From Lepus europaeus (Eukaryota > Chordata > Mammalia > Lagomorpha > Leporidae), in NCBI RefSeq assembly GCF_033115175.1, contig NC_084850.1:1735024-1799023 (forward strand): 64,000 nt of DNA, in the 5' to 3' direction. A program made the translations under genes and the position numbers. Every line of letters starts with the position of its first letter. Within the stretch, counting starts at the first letter, position 1. This document shows, piece by piece, positions 50,751-63,078 of the stretch. Below the pieces are notes generated by a model that ran no database searches, was not told the DNA's origin, and worked only from the letters and a program-made list of their open reading frames with translations.

Positions 50751-52024
50751 TCTTGACCCCAGGTCAAATGCCCATCCTTAGGTTTTAAATGCTACAAGAG
50801 GAAGATCAAGCCAAGTGGGTTCTGAGATATGGCCCCTAAAGGCAGCTGGGAAGGGCCTGTCCTGTTCCCAGGCGATCCCAGACTGACTTGAATCCATGGA
50901 GCCTGGGTTGTGGAGGATTCCTTTAGCCCTAGATCATTGCTGTTCTCTCATTGTAGCTGAGTTCTCATACCAGTGCCTGTCAAACAGGGAAGGCCTCCTC
51001 TGGCTCACCTCCCCAACCATCACCTTCTGCTTTCTCTTTACCATTGTTCAACTCAGTTCCATGGAGTGCTCATGCTGGGGTGGGGAAAGGCAGGCTTACA
51101 ATGCTGATTCCTGTGCTAGTCCTTCAGGAGTTACAGGTAGGCTTCCAGCAGGCCCTGTTCTGAGGACTTGTTAGTGTAGAGGAGTTATGTACAAGAGCCA
51201 GAAATCCCAGGCTAGTGTGATGATGGAGAAAGTCCCAGACAGATGCAGAAGGAGCTTCATGCCAGTCCAGCAGGGAGATGTAGGCCTCAAATTTGAGGCC
51301 TAGATCCAAGATCAGAGGTCCAGGTTTCCAGCCTGGAAGCAATGCTGGGACAACCACTTGCTTACCTGGGCCTTTGGATTCTCAGGTCTTTTGGATCCCA
51401 CTCTGAAGACCCACCCACATCTCTCAGCACACTCTAAGTCAGCACCACTCTTCTGGTGACCTCTGTCTGGATTTTGCAACTATTAGCTGGTGCCGAACTG
51501 ATCCAGTGAATGATTGGAATGGTTTTGGTAGACAGGGCTGAAGGATCCAACATGATTTATTCAAGATCCTTAGCCTGTCAGAAGCCAAGCAGGAGCCTTG
51601 TGAAGTAGGCTGGAGCGTCAGGTAGGCAGCCCTTCAGCTCTTTACCCAAGGGCATGCCTCTCCTAGCCAGCTTGACAGGCTGCCCCACCCTGGATTTGTG
51701 GCAACTAAACCTGTTAGGACTTGTCTGCCCTTAGGATTTCCTTGAGGTTGGAGCCCAGCCTCATATCCAGGCTCCAGTACCTTCTGTGTCTCAGCAGCCT
51801 GTTCAGCACCCTCCTCTGCCTGTGTCTCCCCCTGGTGAGCAGGGTTCAGACTCAACTTCATCTTTGTAAGCTAGTTCTGTCGCTACTGCGTTGTTTGGGT
51901 TTGGATGGAACTTTGTGCTCAACTGGTTTTGCCAGGTAAACCTCAGAGGACAAAGACATTCACCCTGTTGCCCCACCAGCCCACAGGAGCCCCTTTCTAG
52001 CTCTCAGGTAACTTAGTCACCGTG

Positions 52025-52390
52025 GTAGGTTGAATAATGAGTCCCCCCAAAGAAGTCTACATCCTAACCCCCAGAATCTGTGAATGGATTTTAAATGTCA
52101 AGAGATTTTGCAGATGTGATTAATGTGAAGACCTTGAAATGGGAGGTCAATTCTGGATTATCTGGGTGGGACAGAAATGTAGTGAAATGTAGCCTTATAA
52201 GGATGCAGGGGACGGTGTTGTGGCACAGAGTGTTAAGTTATTGCTTAGGATATTGTATCCTACACTGGAGTGCCAGTTACAGTTGTGGCACATCTGCTTC
52301 TGATCCAAATTCCTGCTAATGCATCCTTGGGCCCCTGCCACCCGTGGAGTTCCTGGCTCCTGGCTTTGGCTTGGTTCAGCCCTAGCTATA

Positions 52391-52437
<47 letters not shown>

Positions 52438-52800
52438 CCTCCCTCTCTGCTTTTCAAATGCAATGAAAATAAACTTTTTAAAAAAGAAGGAGGCAGAGGA
52501 AGATTTCACTACAGAAGAGAAGAAATATGAACAGGGAAGCAGATTGGAGTGATGCACTTTGACGATGGAGGAAGAGGTCACAAGTCAAGGGAAACAGGTG
52601 GCCACTAGAAGTTAAAAGGACAAAAAAAGATTCCTCACACAGAGTGCCAGTCCTGATGACTGTTTGATTTTAGCCCAGTGAAGTTGATTTTGGATTTCTG
52701 TGCACAAAAATTCTAAATAAAAAAATAAAGCAATGTTTTAATCCACTGAACTGGTTTTGATTTCATACAGCAACCATGGTAAATGAATCCATCCAGTGTT
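52025..52800 (+). repeat. LTR-like repeat (MLT1-type or relative), split by a CSINE
   Basis: GTAGGTTGAATAATGAGTCC, CCTAACCCCCAGAATCTGTG, TTGCAGATGTGATTAATG and, after the SINE, GATTGGAGTGATGCACTTTG. Confidence 0.75.
52206..52487 (+). mobile_element. Diverged CSINE with (CT)n
   Basis: GGGGACGGTGTTGTGGCACA head, CCTTGGGCCCCTGCCACCCG block, and about 38 bp of CT repeat at 52395-52432. Confidence 0.9.
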
Positions 52801-52885
52801 CTCATGTAGTGCAGAGGCAGTGTGTTCAGGTGATCCACTCAGGATTATCCTGAGGGAGTACAAGGCCATGGTAAAAGCATGTCAT

Positions 52886-52953
52886 GTTAGAAGGCTGCCA
52901 GCCTAGGGTTGAGGCCCAGCTCTGCCTCTAATTAACTATGTGTCTTGAGAAAG
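52886..52953 (+). repeat. Copy A of a 68-bp local duplication (MIR-like)
   Basis: GTTAGAAGGCTGCCAGCCTA to TGTGTCTTGAGAAAG. It matches 55146-55213 at 66 of 68 positions. Here it lies within a longer MIR-like context (to about 52998: TTCCCTATACAATGTGGGGAC), so this is the likely source copy. Confidence 0.9.
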
Positions 52954-53901
52954 GGATCTTGGAGGCTTTAGGCTTCCCTATACAATGTGGGGACTATAAT
53001 AGATCTTGTTGGACTCAACAGGCTTGTGAGGATCTTCCTCAAATGCCTTCCCATCAAAACCACCAATAAACCTAGAGTAACCATGTTATGACTAGCACTG
53101 TGAGGGTTGGGAGCTAGAGGTGCACTCAAAAGGCCTAAGAGAATCTGCCCTGGAGAAGACTACCAGTGAGGAAGGATGCAGGAGAGTGAAGGCAGGATAT
53201 GAATTCCATGGACAGGATGTGAAAATCTCTTTTCAGCACAAGAGTGCTAGCAACTAGGATGGTGCTTCCTCATAATCCTGCCTTCCCATCGCTACTTAGT
53301 AGAGTTGTAATCAATTGGGATTCTTTCCCTTCCTAGATCAGGAACTTGGCAGTACAAGGACAGGGACCAGAGGCAGGAGACCAGTGGGTGTTGGGTCTAT
53401 GGCTGCTACTTGAAGTCATAGGAACACCGGAGGAGAGAAGGGCTAACGATAGGATGGTAATCAGTAATGTTGGGTGGTACAAAGATGTTGAGGAAGCTGA
53501 AGATCATTACCAATTCCCCAGGACAGATATAATCTTATCATCTCTGTCTTATACTACAGAAGTAGTTGCCCACTGGTGCCCTGCCCCTCTCTGGTCCCTC
53601 TCCTTGTACTCTCTCCACCATCCAGACACAAATGTTGCTATGTTACTCTCCAGGGGGTGATCAAGTCCTTGACCCTGCAGCCTCATCTCCTGCCATTTCT
53701 AGCCACAGTGCCATAGTGGTTCTCTCAGCCCATTCTCCTCTTCTCAAGCTGGCCAAATTGCTCATTCTTCCAGGGCTGGCTCAGGGGTCCCCTCTTCCTT
53801 GTCACATTTCCTCTCATGACTTCTCTTTCCTCTGTGAGCAGACAGGCCTTTATTAATTACTACTTATTAGAAATTTAAACTGCATGAAAAAGCACATAAC
53901 A

Positions 53902-54264
53902 GGGGCCGGTGCTGTGGCGCAGTGGGTTAACACCCTGGCCTGAAGCGCCGGCATCCCATATGGGTGCCGGTTCTAGTCCCGGCTGCTCCTCTTCCAATCC
54001 AGCTCTCTGCTATGGCCTGGGAAAGCAGTACAAGATGGCTCAAGTGCTTTTGTCACTGCATCCGCATGGGAGACCTGGAAGAAGCTCCTGGCTCCTGGCT
54101 TCAGATTGGTGCAGCTCCGGCCATTGCGGCCATCTGGAGAGTGAACCACTGGATGGAAGACCTCTCTCTCTCTCTCCCTCTCCCTCTCCCTCCTTCTCTT
54201 TCTTTGCCTCTCCTCTCTCTATGTAACTCTGACTTTCAAATAAATAAATAAAGCTTAAAAAAAA
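53902..54264 (+). mobile_element. CSINE with perfect 16-bp target duplication
   Basis: GGGGCCGGTGCTGTGGCGCA head, CAAATAAATAAATAAAGCTT tail. GAAAAAGCACATAACA at 53886-53901 is repeated exactly at 54265-54280. Confidence 0.98.
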
Positions 54265-54308
54265 GAAAAAGCACATAACAAAATCTACCATCTTAGCCAT
54301 TTTTAAAC

Positions 54309-54613
54309 AATTATTTATTTATTTATTAGAGGCAGAGAGTGTGAGAAACAGGGTTCCTGTCTGCTGGTTCACTCCCCAAATGCCTGCATTGGTTGGATCT
54401 ATTGGACTGGGCTGGACCAAAGCTGGGAGCCAAGAACTCAGTCCAGGTTTCCCATGTGGGTGGCAGGGACCCAATCACTTGAACCATCACCTGCTGCCCT
54501 CCCGGGTCTGCAATAGCAGGAAGCTAGTCAGAAGTGGAGCTGTATATCAAACCCAAGCACATATGTGGCCACCTAAACTAGCACCTTAGCCACCAGGCTA
54601 AATGCCTGCCCCA
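54309..54613 (-). mobile_element. Old diverged CSINE
   Basis: ATTATTTATTTATTTATTAG tail, TGCTGGTTCACTCCCCAAAT, AAATGCCTGCCCC head. Confidence 0.88.
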
Positions 54614-54716
54614 TTTTTTAAGTCTATTTTTAAGTCACAGTATTAAAAACATTTACATTGTGATGCAACCATCCATCCATAAAACTTTTTCATCTTTCTA
54701 ATTAAAATTCTGTACT

Positions 54717-55056
54717 TTTTTTTTTAAAAAGATGTATTTATTTATTTCAAGAACAGAGTTAGAGACAGAATGAGAGACAGCTCTTTCATTCTCTGGTTTA
54801 CTCCCTAGATGGCTGCAATGACCAGGGCTAGGCCAGGCCAAAGCCAGGAGCCAGGAGCCAGGAGCCAGGAGCTTCTCCTGGTTCTCCCACATGGGTGCAG
54901 AGGCCCAAGCACTTGGACTATCCTCTTCTGCTTTCCCAGGAGCGTTAGCAGGGAGCTTGATTGGAAGGGGAGCAGCTAGGACTGGAACCAGCACTCATAT
55001 GGGATGCTAGTGCTGCAGGCCATGGCTTTAACCTGCTTTGCCACAGCACCAGCCCC
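54717..55056 (-). mobile_element. CSINE with tandem CCAGGAG units
   Basis: AAAAGATGTATTTATTTATT tail, CCACAGCACCAGCCCC head. The normal CCAGGAGCCAGGAG pair is expanded to four CCAGGAG units at about 54842-54870. Confidence 0.94.
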
Positions 55057-55064
55057 AAACTTTG

Positions 55065-55910
55065 TACTTGTTAAACACTAACTCTTCACTCCTCTCCTCC
55101 ATTCCTAGGCCCTGGCAACCACCATTCTACCCACTGTCTGTATGGGTTAGAGGGCTGCCAGCCTAGGCTTGAGGCCCAGCTCTGCCTCTAATTAACTATG
55201 TGTCTTGAGAAAGCCCTAGGGACTGCTCTAGGGACTTCATCTATGAGGAATCATACGGTATCTTTCCTTTTGACACTGGCTTATTTTACTCAACATAATG
55301 TCCTCAGAGTTTCTTACACACTCTAGCATGCTGCACGGTCTCTCTCTTTTTTAATGTTGGATAATATTCCATTGTATGGATAGACTACATTTTGTTTATT
55401 CATTCATACATTGATAGACACGTGGGTTGCTTCCGCCTTTGGGCTATTGTGAATCATGCTGCTGTGACATGGCTGCACAAATATTTCTACAAGACCGGGC
55501 TTCAAAGTCTTCTGGCTATATATCTACCATTGGAAATGCTGGATCCTATGGTGACTTTATGTTTAATTTTTTTTGCAGACATATGTTGAGTAAAATAGGG
55601 CAGTCACAAAAGGACAAATACTATGACTCCAATTAGATAAGGTCCTTAGAGCAGTCAAGTCCACAGATACATATCATTTTTCCATAGTGGCTATAGCATG
55701 TCACATTCCCACCAAGAGTTCATAAAAGTTCCAATTCTTCATCAGTTTTTCTAATTTTTAAAATTCACTTTTTTTTATAATAAGCTTCCTAATGGGTGTC
55801 AGATGATATCTCATTGTGGTCCTGATTTTTATTTCCTTAATGATTAGTGATGTTCAGTATATTTTCATATGCTTGTTGGCTTACCAGTCACTGTTAAGTG
55901 GAGGTTGGCA
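55065..55910 (+). repeat. L1 LINE 3'UTR-type sequence with a foreign 68-bp insert
   Basis: CCTGGCAACCACCATTCTAC, GGAATCATACGGTATCTTTC, CATAATGTCCTCAGAGTTTC, ATAATATTCCATTGTATGGA and GATATCTCATTGTGGTCCTG are typical L1 3' sequence. Between 55146 and 55213 it is replaced by copy B of the local duplication. Confidence 0.75.
55146..55213 (+). repeat. Copy B of a 68-bp local duplication
   Basis: 66/68 identity with 52886-52953, same orientation. It interrupts L1 sequence and does not belong to it. There are no A-tail and no clear target duplication. Confidence 0.9.
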
Positions 55911-56325
55911 ATCTTCCTGTGAAGGGAAAGATGGTAAATATTTAAGCTTCATGAGCCAGATGGTCTGTGTTGCAACTATTCCGTCCTGCCATTGTAGTAA
56001 AAAGGCAGCTATAGACAATACATAAACAGATGGATGTGGTTGTGTGCCAGTAGAATTTTACTTATTTACAAAGCAGGCGGCACATTGGATTTGATTCAGA
56101 GCTCATAGTTAAGGAGCACTTGGATGATTTATTTCTGCATTCTATTGCTTCTGTGGGACTATGTGCTCTCTGAGGGCAAGGGCTATCTTGCTCACTTCTC
56201 CATTCCTTTGGATGTAATGAGTACCCAGTTAATATTCCCTGGGTTGATATTTCCCTCTTCCTACCATGGAGAACAAAGCTGGTGGTGTGTTTGTGTCACA
56301 GTTCCTGCTATAAATGGCATATTGA

Positions 56326-56631
56326 GCGGCCAGTGCTGTAGCACAGATGGTATAACTGCCACTTACAACACTGGCGTCCTATATGTGTGCCAGTTCGTGT
56401 TCTGGCTGCTCCACTTCTGATCCACCTCCCTGCTAATGTGCTTGGGAAAGCAGCAGAAGGTGGTCCAAGTGCTTGGAGCCCTGCACCCTCGTGGGAGACC
56501 TGGAAGAAGCTCTGGGCTCCTGGCTTTGGCCTGGCCCAGCCCTGGCCATTGCAGCCATTTGGGGAGTGAACCAGTGGATAGAAGATCTCTTTCTTTCTGT
56601 CTTCCCCTCTTTCTGTAACTCTGCTTTTCAA

Positions 56632-56669
<38 letters not shown>

Positions 56670-56680
56670 TTAATAAAGCA
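56326..56680 (+). mobile_element. CSINE with (AT)n tail
   Basis: CGGCCAGTGCTGTAGCACAG head, TTTGGGGAGTGAACCAGTGG. The tail became about 38 bp of (AT)n at 56632-56670. Confidence 0.92.
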
Positions 56681-58194
56681 TCTTGGGAGAGTTGCTAGGA
56701 GATAGTGCTGTATAGGACAAAGGCTGAGACTTTTGCTTTCTTCCTTCCTTTTCTCCCCTACCCAGGCCACTTTAGAGTTTTCTGGGGGCATGCTATGGAC
56801 TAAAGGGACTAATATGAACAACTCTTCTGGGGCTCAATGGGTAAGAGACTGACCAGGCAAAAGCAAGACTCTTTTTTAGGTCCACCATCATTTAAAGTCT
56901 TCCATAACCAATGACCAGGTAGTGCTGGTGAAAGGAGTATCATACTAAAATGGAAGTTCCTAGTGTCTCCTGACATGCTTCTTTCCTTTCTCAAAGTTCC
57001 TACTTGGATTTTTTGCATACTTCATCTTTGGGTGCCTCAGACTAAAGCCTGACTCCAATCAGATTGGTATCCTGACTGCCTCTTTCCCCACATGGGCCCC
57101 TCTGCTGCATTAGGGTGCTTGACTCTTAATGGGTAATATGGGGTACACTGGCCTGGGGGATTTGGAGCATGTGGTCCAGTCCTGACTGCTAACTGCCCTT
57201 CAGCGTCCCTGGCCATGGCTTTTCTCTGGAGCTCCCCCAGCTGGCCAATGTGGGAATTGCTGGCTTTCTCCCATAAAGGCCCTTCCAAGCTCTGTACGTA
57301 CACTTACTGGGCACCTTCCCTGGAATCCAAGCCCCTGACACTTGAGAAGTGCACTCTTGGTCTGGGCAGCTGAGCTGATGGTTACTGTAGGATTGAGAAA
57401 GCGCTTTGACAGGTTGGAAGCCAGAGGGAGACATGTGTGGCCAAGCTTCAAGGACAAAACGTCACTAGAGATGGAGCTTGAAAGCAGAGCAGGAGAGTTC
57501 TGGGCCCAGCAGAACCACAGGTGAAATGGAGCTGGGAAAGGAGGACTGCTTTTGAGGAGGCAGGAGTTTCTGGGGGAGCTGGAGGGCACACCCCAGTATA
57601 AGATGCACTCAATGGGGTTGGGTCGGGGGAGAGGAGGGAGGGCGAGGGACACTTTTCTACTGGCAAGGGCTGTTTCACATGGCAAGCCAAGAATCTCTGA
57701 TAGGAAATTTGGGGTTCCTTGTCAGTGGTAGAAATATGCAGCAGCTGGTGGGTTGTGGCCAGAGATCTCAACCATGTCTGTCCTAAGCTGGTTCCAGCAC
57801 AGCCGGTTTTGGAGCCAAGGCCTTAATAATGGAATAGTCTACAGACACCCCCTTAGTCTCAGTTCACACTTAGCCAGAGATGCTGATGAAGTCTGGGAGG
57901 CCCTGGGCTTGTCTCTCCTGAACTATCTCCCTGAAACCTGCTTCCCCACAGCTGCTGGCCCATCACTGGTTCATGGGTTTTACCAGGCCACAGTCCTCTT
58001 TCAAAAGCTGGTGCAAGTCATGTGGTGTCTCTTGCCCAAAGATGCACATTGACATCCCAAAGGGCATATCCAATTTATGGAGGTCACAGAGCTCCTGGGT
58101 CCACACAGGAATGTTGGGCCTGTGATCTCTGCTCCAACCCATTCCACTGGCTGCTCTCCGCCCCATTCCTTCGGCTCCTGTTAATCTAGGATTC

Positions 58195-58700
58195 CAAGGC
58201 AGGGAGGTGATTGCCTGCATTCCTTGAGCACTTGCTCTATGCTGTGGGGCCTTGGTTGGCTCTACCCTCAAGCAGTTCCTGGTCCAGTGAAGGTGGGAAA
58301 ACATACCAACAGGGAACATGAGGCAGAGATCAAGTGCCACAGACTTAAAATCCAGAGAGAGGAGATGGTTTCTATTTGGGAGGATCTGGCCAGGTTTTTT
58401 GAGGATAGGAGCTGGCCATCTGAACCTGAGGACTCAGGGAAGAGGGTGGAGAAAGGGACACTGCAGGCAGCCAGGACAACTTGCATAATGGCATGGATGA
58501 CAGGGCATGCGCAGGAAACTGTGGCTCAATTTGGCTGGAATGCAGCAGGGGCGAAGCCCATGAGAAGGAGCTGGGAACATGGGCTGCTTTGGTTGGGACA
58601 CTCTGGAACGGCAGAGGCCACACTGGATGCAGACAGATCAGCTTGGCTTGTCCCAGCATACCTGACCTACGTGCAGGCAGGACTGGGCGCTGAATTTGGT
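58195..58700 (+). repeat. Possible ancient interspersed repeat
   Basis: TTGAGCACTTGCTCTATGCT, CCCTCAAGCAGTTCCTGGTCC and AGGATAGGAGCTGGCCATCTG follow the order of a common old mammalian repeat. A 168-codon open frame here is probably incidental. Confidence 0.4.
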
Positions 58701-58991
58701 CAGTTCTGGTGTGGAGGGAAGACAAACTGAAATGGGAGATACACAGAGCTAGCTGTCCCCAAGTTGGGAGAGAAAATGCCTTTCGTTGGCTCTGATTCTC
58801 TAGACAGGATATGCCATGGGGGCCAGGTACAGGCCAGTGTCTAGGCTCCAGGAAGCCATCAGCTATCAATAAGCCAGGAATGGAATGTGTGGGGTAGTAC
58901 TCAGGACTCAAGCCTACGGGCAGGGCAAGTTTAGTCTTGCAGTGATCAAGGCAAGGCTCAGTGGTCTGGAATCATCCACTGGGTTTGTGAA

Positions 58992-59080
58992 CAAATAATG
59001 CCAGGCCCGCCCCCAGTGTCTTAGGTCAGTAGGTCTGGGGTGAGGCCTAATAGTTTCCATTTCTAATGAGCTCTGAGGGG
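58992..59080 (+). mobile_element. MER5/Charlie-type fragment
   Basis: GGTCAGTAGGTCTGGGGTGA then TTTCCATTTCTAATGAGCTC match the middle of MER5-like elements. Confidence 0.65.
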
Positions 59081-60390
59081 GAGGCTGTGGTTTCCTGGCA
59101 GTTGGGGTTTCTCCAAATGGGATGGGGTGGGAGGCGAGATAAGTTTAGGTCCAGAATGCAGGGAAATACACACAAAGGTCAAAGCACCCTCCAGGCAGGG
59201 AGGGCATCTATCTGCTTGGCTAGCTGGGGCTTGGGCTCTCTGGAGGCTCCCAGCCTCTTCCTAATTAACCTGTCTCACCTTTGGGATCTGAGTGGATACA
59301 GCTTCTGTGACTATTATGCCCTTTCACCTGGGCCAGGCCACAGCACTCTGAACCTTCCATTCTTGGAACTTGGGGCAATTTTGAATTATGTATTGATTTT
59401 GGGGACCCCACAAGCATGTGTGCTTCAAGCGATCAGGGGCTGTGTCTGTTTGAGTCACCACTGAAGGGCGGGGAGGGCACTCAACAGGTATGTACGGATT
59501 GAATGAGCGAATAAAACTAGAATGGAGAAGAGGTTTCTTGAGGAAATAGAAGACAGGGGTGGATGGGACCGTCTAGAGTTCAACAAAGAACATTTGTGGC
59601 CCAAATAGTTGCTAGCAGTTTTTCTTAGCAAACTGTAAGGACAAAGCCAGAGGACCAAACTGCCTTCAGCTTCCTCCTTCCAGCTTTCTTAGAAAAATAC
59701 TCAGCCCAGCCCAAAGTGCCCTTCTTTCTGGGCTGAGTTCTGGCCCTTCGGCAGGTGCTTCTATTTGCAGCTTCATTTCTGTTCCACCAATGTGTCACAG
59801 CTTGGGTTTGTTACTTCCTCTCTGGTCTCCCAGGATTTTGCCCTCCACAGCTTGAACCATCACTGATTTCCCATACCTACAAGATAATTCCCTGGAGCTT
59901 GGCATCCATGGCTCTTGCACCCTCTTCAGCCTGCCTGACCTCCCATTGCTTCCTGCCCCTCACCGCCCGCCCCCAATCCCAAACCTTGCACTTCTGTCCT
60001 TCAGAAGCCTAAGCCAAATCAATGAGTGTCAGACACACCCTTATTTTATGTGCTGTTAAGAAATACAACATGCTACTAATTAAAGTACCACAGGCAATTG
60101 ACTGTGAGACTGCCCCTTGAGCCTCAACTGCCAACTAGGGCCCTGCACCTACTGTTTTATCCTTCCAGAGCCAATTCAATGTGCCACCTGCCCTGAAGAA
60201 GCCATGTCTCCACCCTCTCAACTGATACCACTTGATCACAAATATGTGTATCATTTCTTGCCTGGTACTGCAGGGACTTGTGAATGTCTCAACTCCATTA
60301 CTCTAAGTGTCTTAGGCAGATCATGTCTTATTTATATTTATCTTACATCTCCCCACACCTAGCAAACTGTCCTCAGGCAGAGGTGATAGT

Positions 60391-60521
60391 GAGTACCTCA
60401 AAATGTCTGTGGAAAAATAAAATGAAATGGTAAGTTTATTTCGGTGTAAGAAATTTTGAAATTCATGCATAATTTTTTTCATAATATGCATTTTCCTTGT
60501 TTTTGAAAACTCCTCATATAT
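60391..60521. mobile_element. Mariner-like MITE
   Basis: GAGTACCTCAAAATGTCTGT at the left and CCTTGTTTTTGAAAACTCCT at the right are imperfect inverted ends, as in the copy at 47313. Confidence 0.7.
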
Positions 60522-60527
60522 GCGGCT

Positions 60528-60848
60528 CGCATTGTGGCACAGCAGATAAAGCCACTGCCTGTGACACTGGCATCCCATATGGGTACCAGTTCATGTCCAG
60601 GCTGCTCTGCTTCCAATCCAGCTCCTTGATAATGGCCTTGGAAAAGCAGTGGAAGATGGCCAAAGTGTTTGGGGCCCTGCCACCTGTGTAGGAGACTGGG
60701 ATAAAACTCGTGGCTTTGGCCTGGCTCAGTGCTGGCCATTGTGGCCATCTGGGGAGCAAACCACCGATGGAAGAGCTCTGTGTCTCTTTATCTCCCTCTT
60801 GCTCTGTAACTCTGACTTTCAGAATAAGTAAATAAGCATTTTTAAAAA
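60528..60848 (+). mobile_element. CSINE between mariner-like sequences
   Basis: CGGCTCGCATTGTGGCACAG head, GCATCCCATATGGGTACCAG block, AGTAAATAAGCATTTTTAAA tail. GAAAACTC..CAT occurs on both sides. Confidence 0.9.
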
Positions 60849-60849
60849 G

Positions 60850-60945
60850 AAAACTCATACGCGTAGATTTCAAATTTTTTTGCACCAAAATAAACTTATA
60901 TTTTTGATCCTATTTTCCATTATCTTTCTGAAGTACCCCTGTATT
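60850..60945. mobile_element. Partial mariner-like MITE, inverted relative to 60391
   Basis: GATTTCAAATTTTTTTGCAC, CAAAATAAACTTATA and TTCTGAAGTACCCCTGTA match the reverse complement of the copy at 60391 and the copy at 3866. Confidence 0.65.
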
Positions 60946-61639
60946 CCTAAAACAGATACTGCATGGGTTGCATCAGACTGTCATTTTATTGCAATGTTGC
61001 CAGCTATCTCCCTGTCCTTGGGCACAGGTGGATAAAAAGAATTCTTAAAAATTACATTTCAGTTAATCTGAGAAGAAACCAGGTTCTGTAAGACCATCAT
61101 CAGGAATTAAAGAAGGCTGGACTACTACATGTCCTTTGGAAATTGACTAGAAGGAGTCTATGCATGCGAGAGCAGGAAGTAGCCCTTTCAGTAGCGAAAA
61201 CCCCAAGGAGATAAAGGTGGCTCTCTCCTCTCTGGTCACTGCCAATCAGCCCCAGTTCCCACATTAAGATAGGAACTAAAAAGTTAACATAGCATGTCAC
61301 TGGGCCACTTCACTATGTTGTCACTAGAAATGACAATAAGACCCTATTCATAAAGAGAAGCACAGATGGACAGACCAATAGGAAAGGTTGTAAGGAAGCG
61401 AACAACCAGCAATGCTTTCCCCCCCAGGAATCCTCATCCCCAGGGATTAGGAGGATCACATTTAAGCTTGTGTTTTTTCTTTCTTTAAATATTTTGCTCT
61501 AAACTGTGTCAGATGCAATGTATATCTGAAGTCTCACCCAGGTGTTTACAACTTCTGCTTTTCTTCTAATAGTCCCTTCAATAGTCTAGCAGTTTGTAAG
61601 CTAGTATTGGTTTGCATGGGAACAAATTTGGTTACCCAC

Positions 61640-61983
61640 CCTAAATCAGTAGATGGGTTGTTTATTCCTTATAACTGCCTTGACTATGTAAAATGACACT
61701 GGAATGAAATGGGTGACTTCCAAGGTGTTCTCTGTGATAGGAAATTCAGGAGAGAAATAGGGAGCGAGAACAAAACAGTAGAATATGAAGCTGCCTGCTT
61801 AAGACATTTAAGTCCAGTCCTATGAAGGAAGGAATATCTGTTGTTTTTGCCACCCTCAAAGTCATACAAGGGGCAGGTGTGCTTTCATCGAACCATCAGG
61901 AAGAGTCATACACTCAGAAAAACTCATTTGAAAGCTGTTAGTTCATTGGCCCACAGGGGAGACAGTTATCGGTCCCAGGTCCC
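61640..61983 (-). other. NSDHL: NSDHL 3'UTR
   Basis: Sequence following the NSDHL stop codon on the minus strand, up to the first AATAAA. The end is inferred; no repeat is visible in it. Confidence 0.65.
61661..61666 (-). terminator. NSDHL: AATAAA polyadenylation signal of NSDHL
   Basis: Minus-strand AATAAA about 320 bases after the stop codon, the first canonical signal met downstream. Cleavage would be expected some 15-25 bases further (about 61640). Confidence 0.65.
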
Positions 61984-62975
<992 letters not shown>

Positions 62976-63078
62976 CTTCCCACCAAGGGCTTCATCTTTG
63001 GAGAGGTGTTCTGCAGCCAGGATGTGTCCATGGACCACGTTCTCAACGAAGGTGAAGTCCACCAAGTTCTCCCCATTC
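62976..63078 (-). CDS. NSDHL: NSDHL penultimate coding exon (103 bp)
   Basis: Acceptor GTGCACCTGCAG, donor AAG/GTAAAG. Encodes [20 protein letters not shown] then [14 protein letters not shown], against human [20 protein letters not shown]. The D-F-(T/V)-(F/Y)-V-x-(N/D)-V pattern is the conserved substrate-side motif of 3-beta-HSD/epimerase family enzymes. It begins after one base of a split codon and ends exactly in phase with AFHITND of the last exon. Confidence 0.97.

Larger units (their letters stand above)
29871..61660. other. Intergenic region between ZNF185 and NSDHL
   Basis: About 32 kb without a recognisable coding exon. From 29.9 to about 35 kb it is largely unique sequence with L2 fragments and no SINE. 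From 35 to 61 kb it is packed with L2, L1, MIR and about 20 CSINEs, listed singly. Stretches such as 31.0-34.9, 41.0-42.0, 43.5-44.9, 47.8-48.9, 50.8-52.0, 53.0-53.8 and 56.7-60.3 kb show nothing I can name with confidence. Confidence 0.7.

Noticed and set aside
58224..58730. 168-codon plus-strand frame with a plausible-looking composition
   Set aside because: The DNA resembles an old interspersed repeat, and no protein family is recognised.
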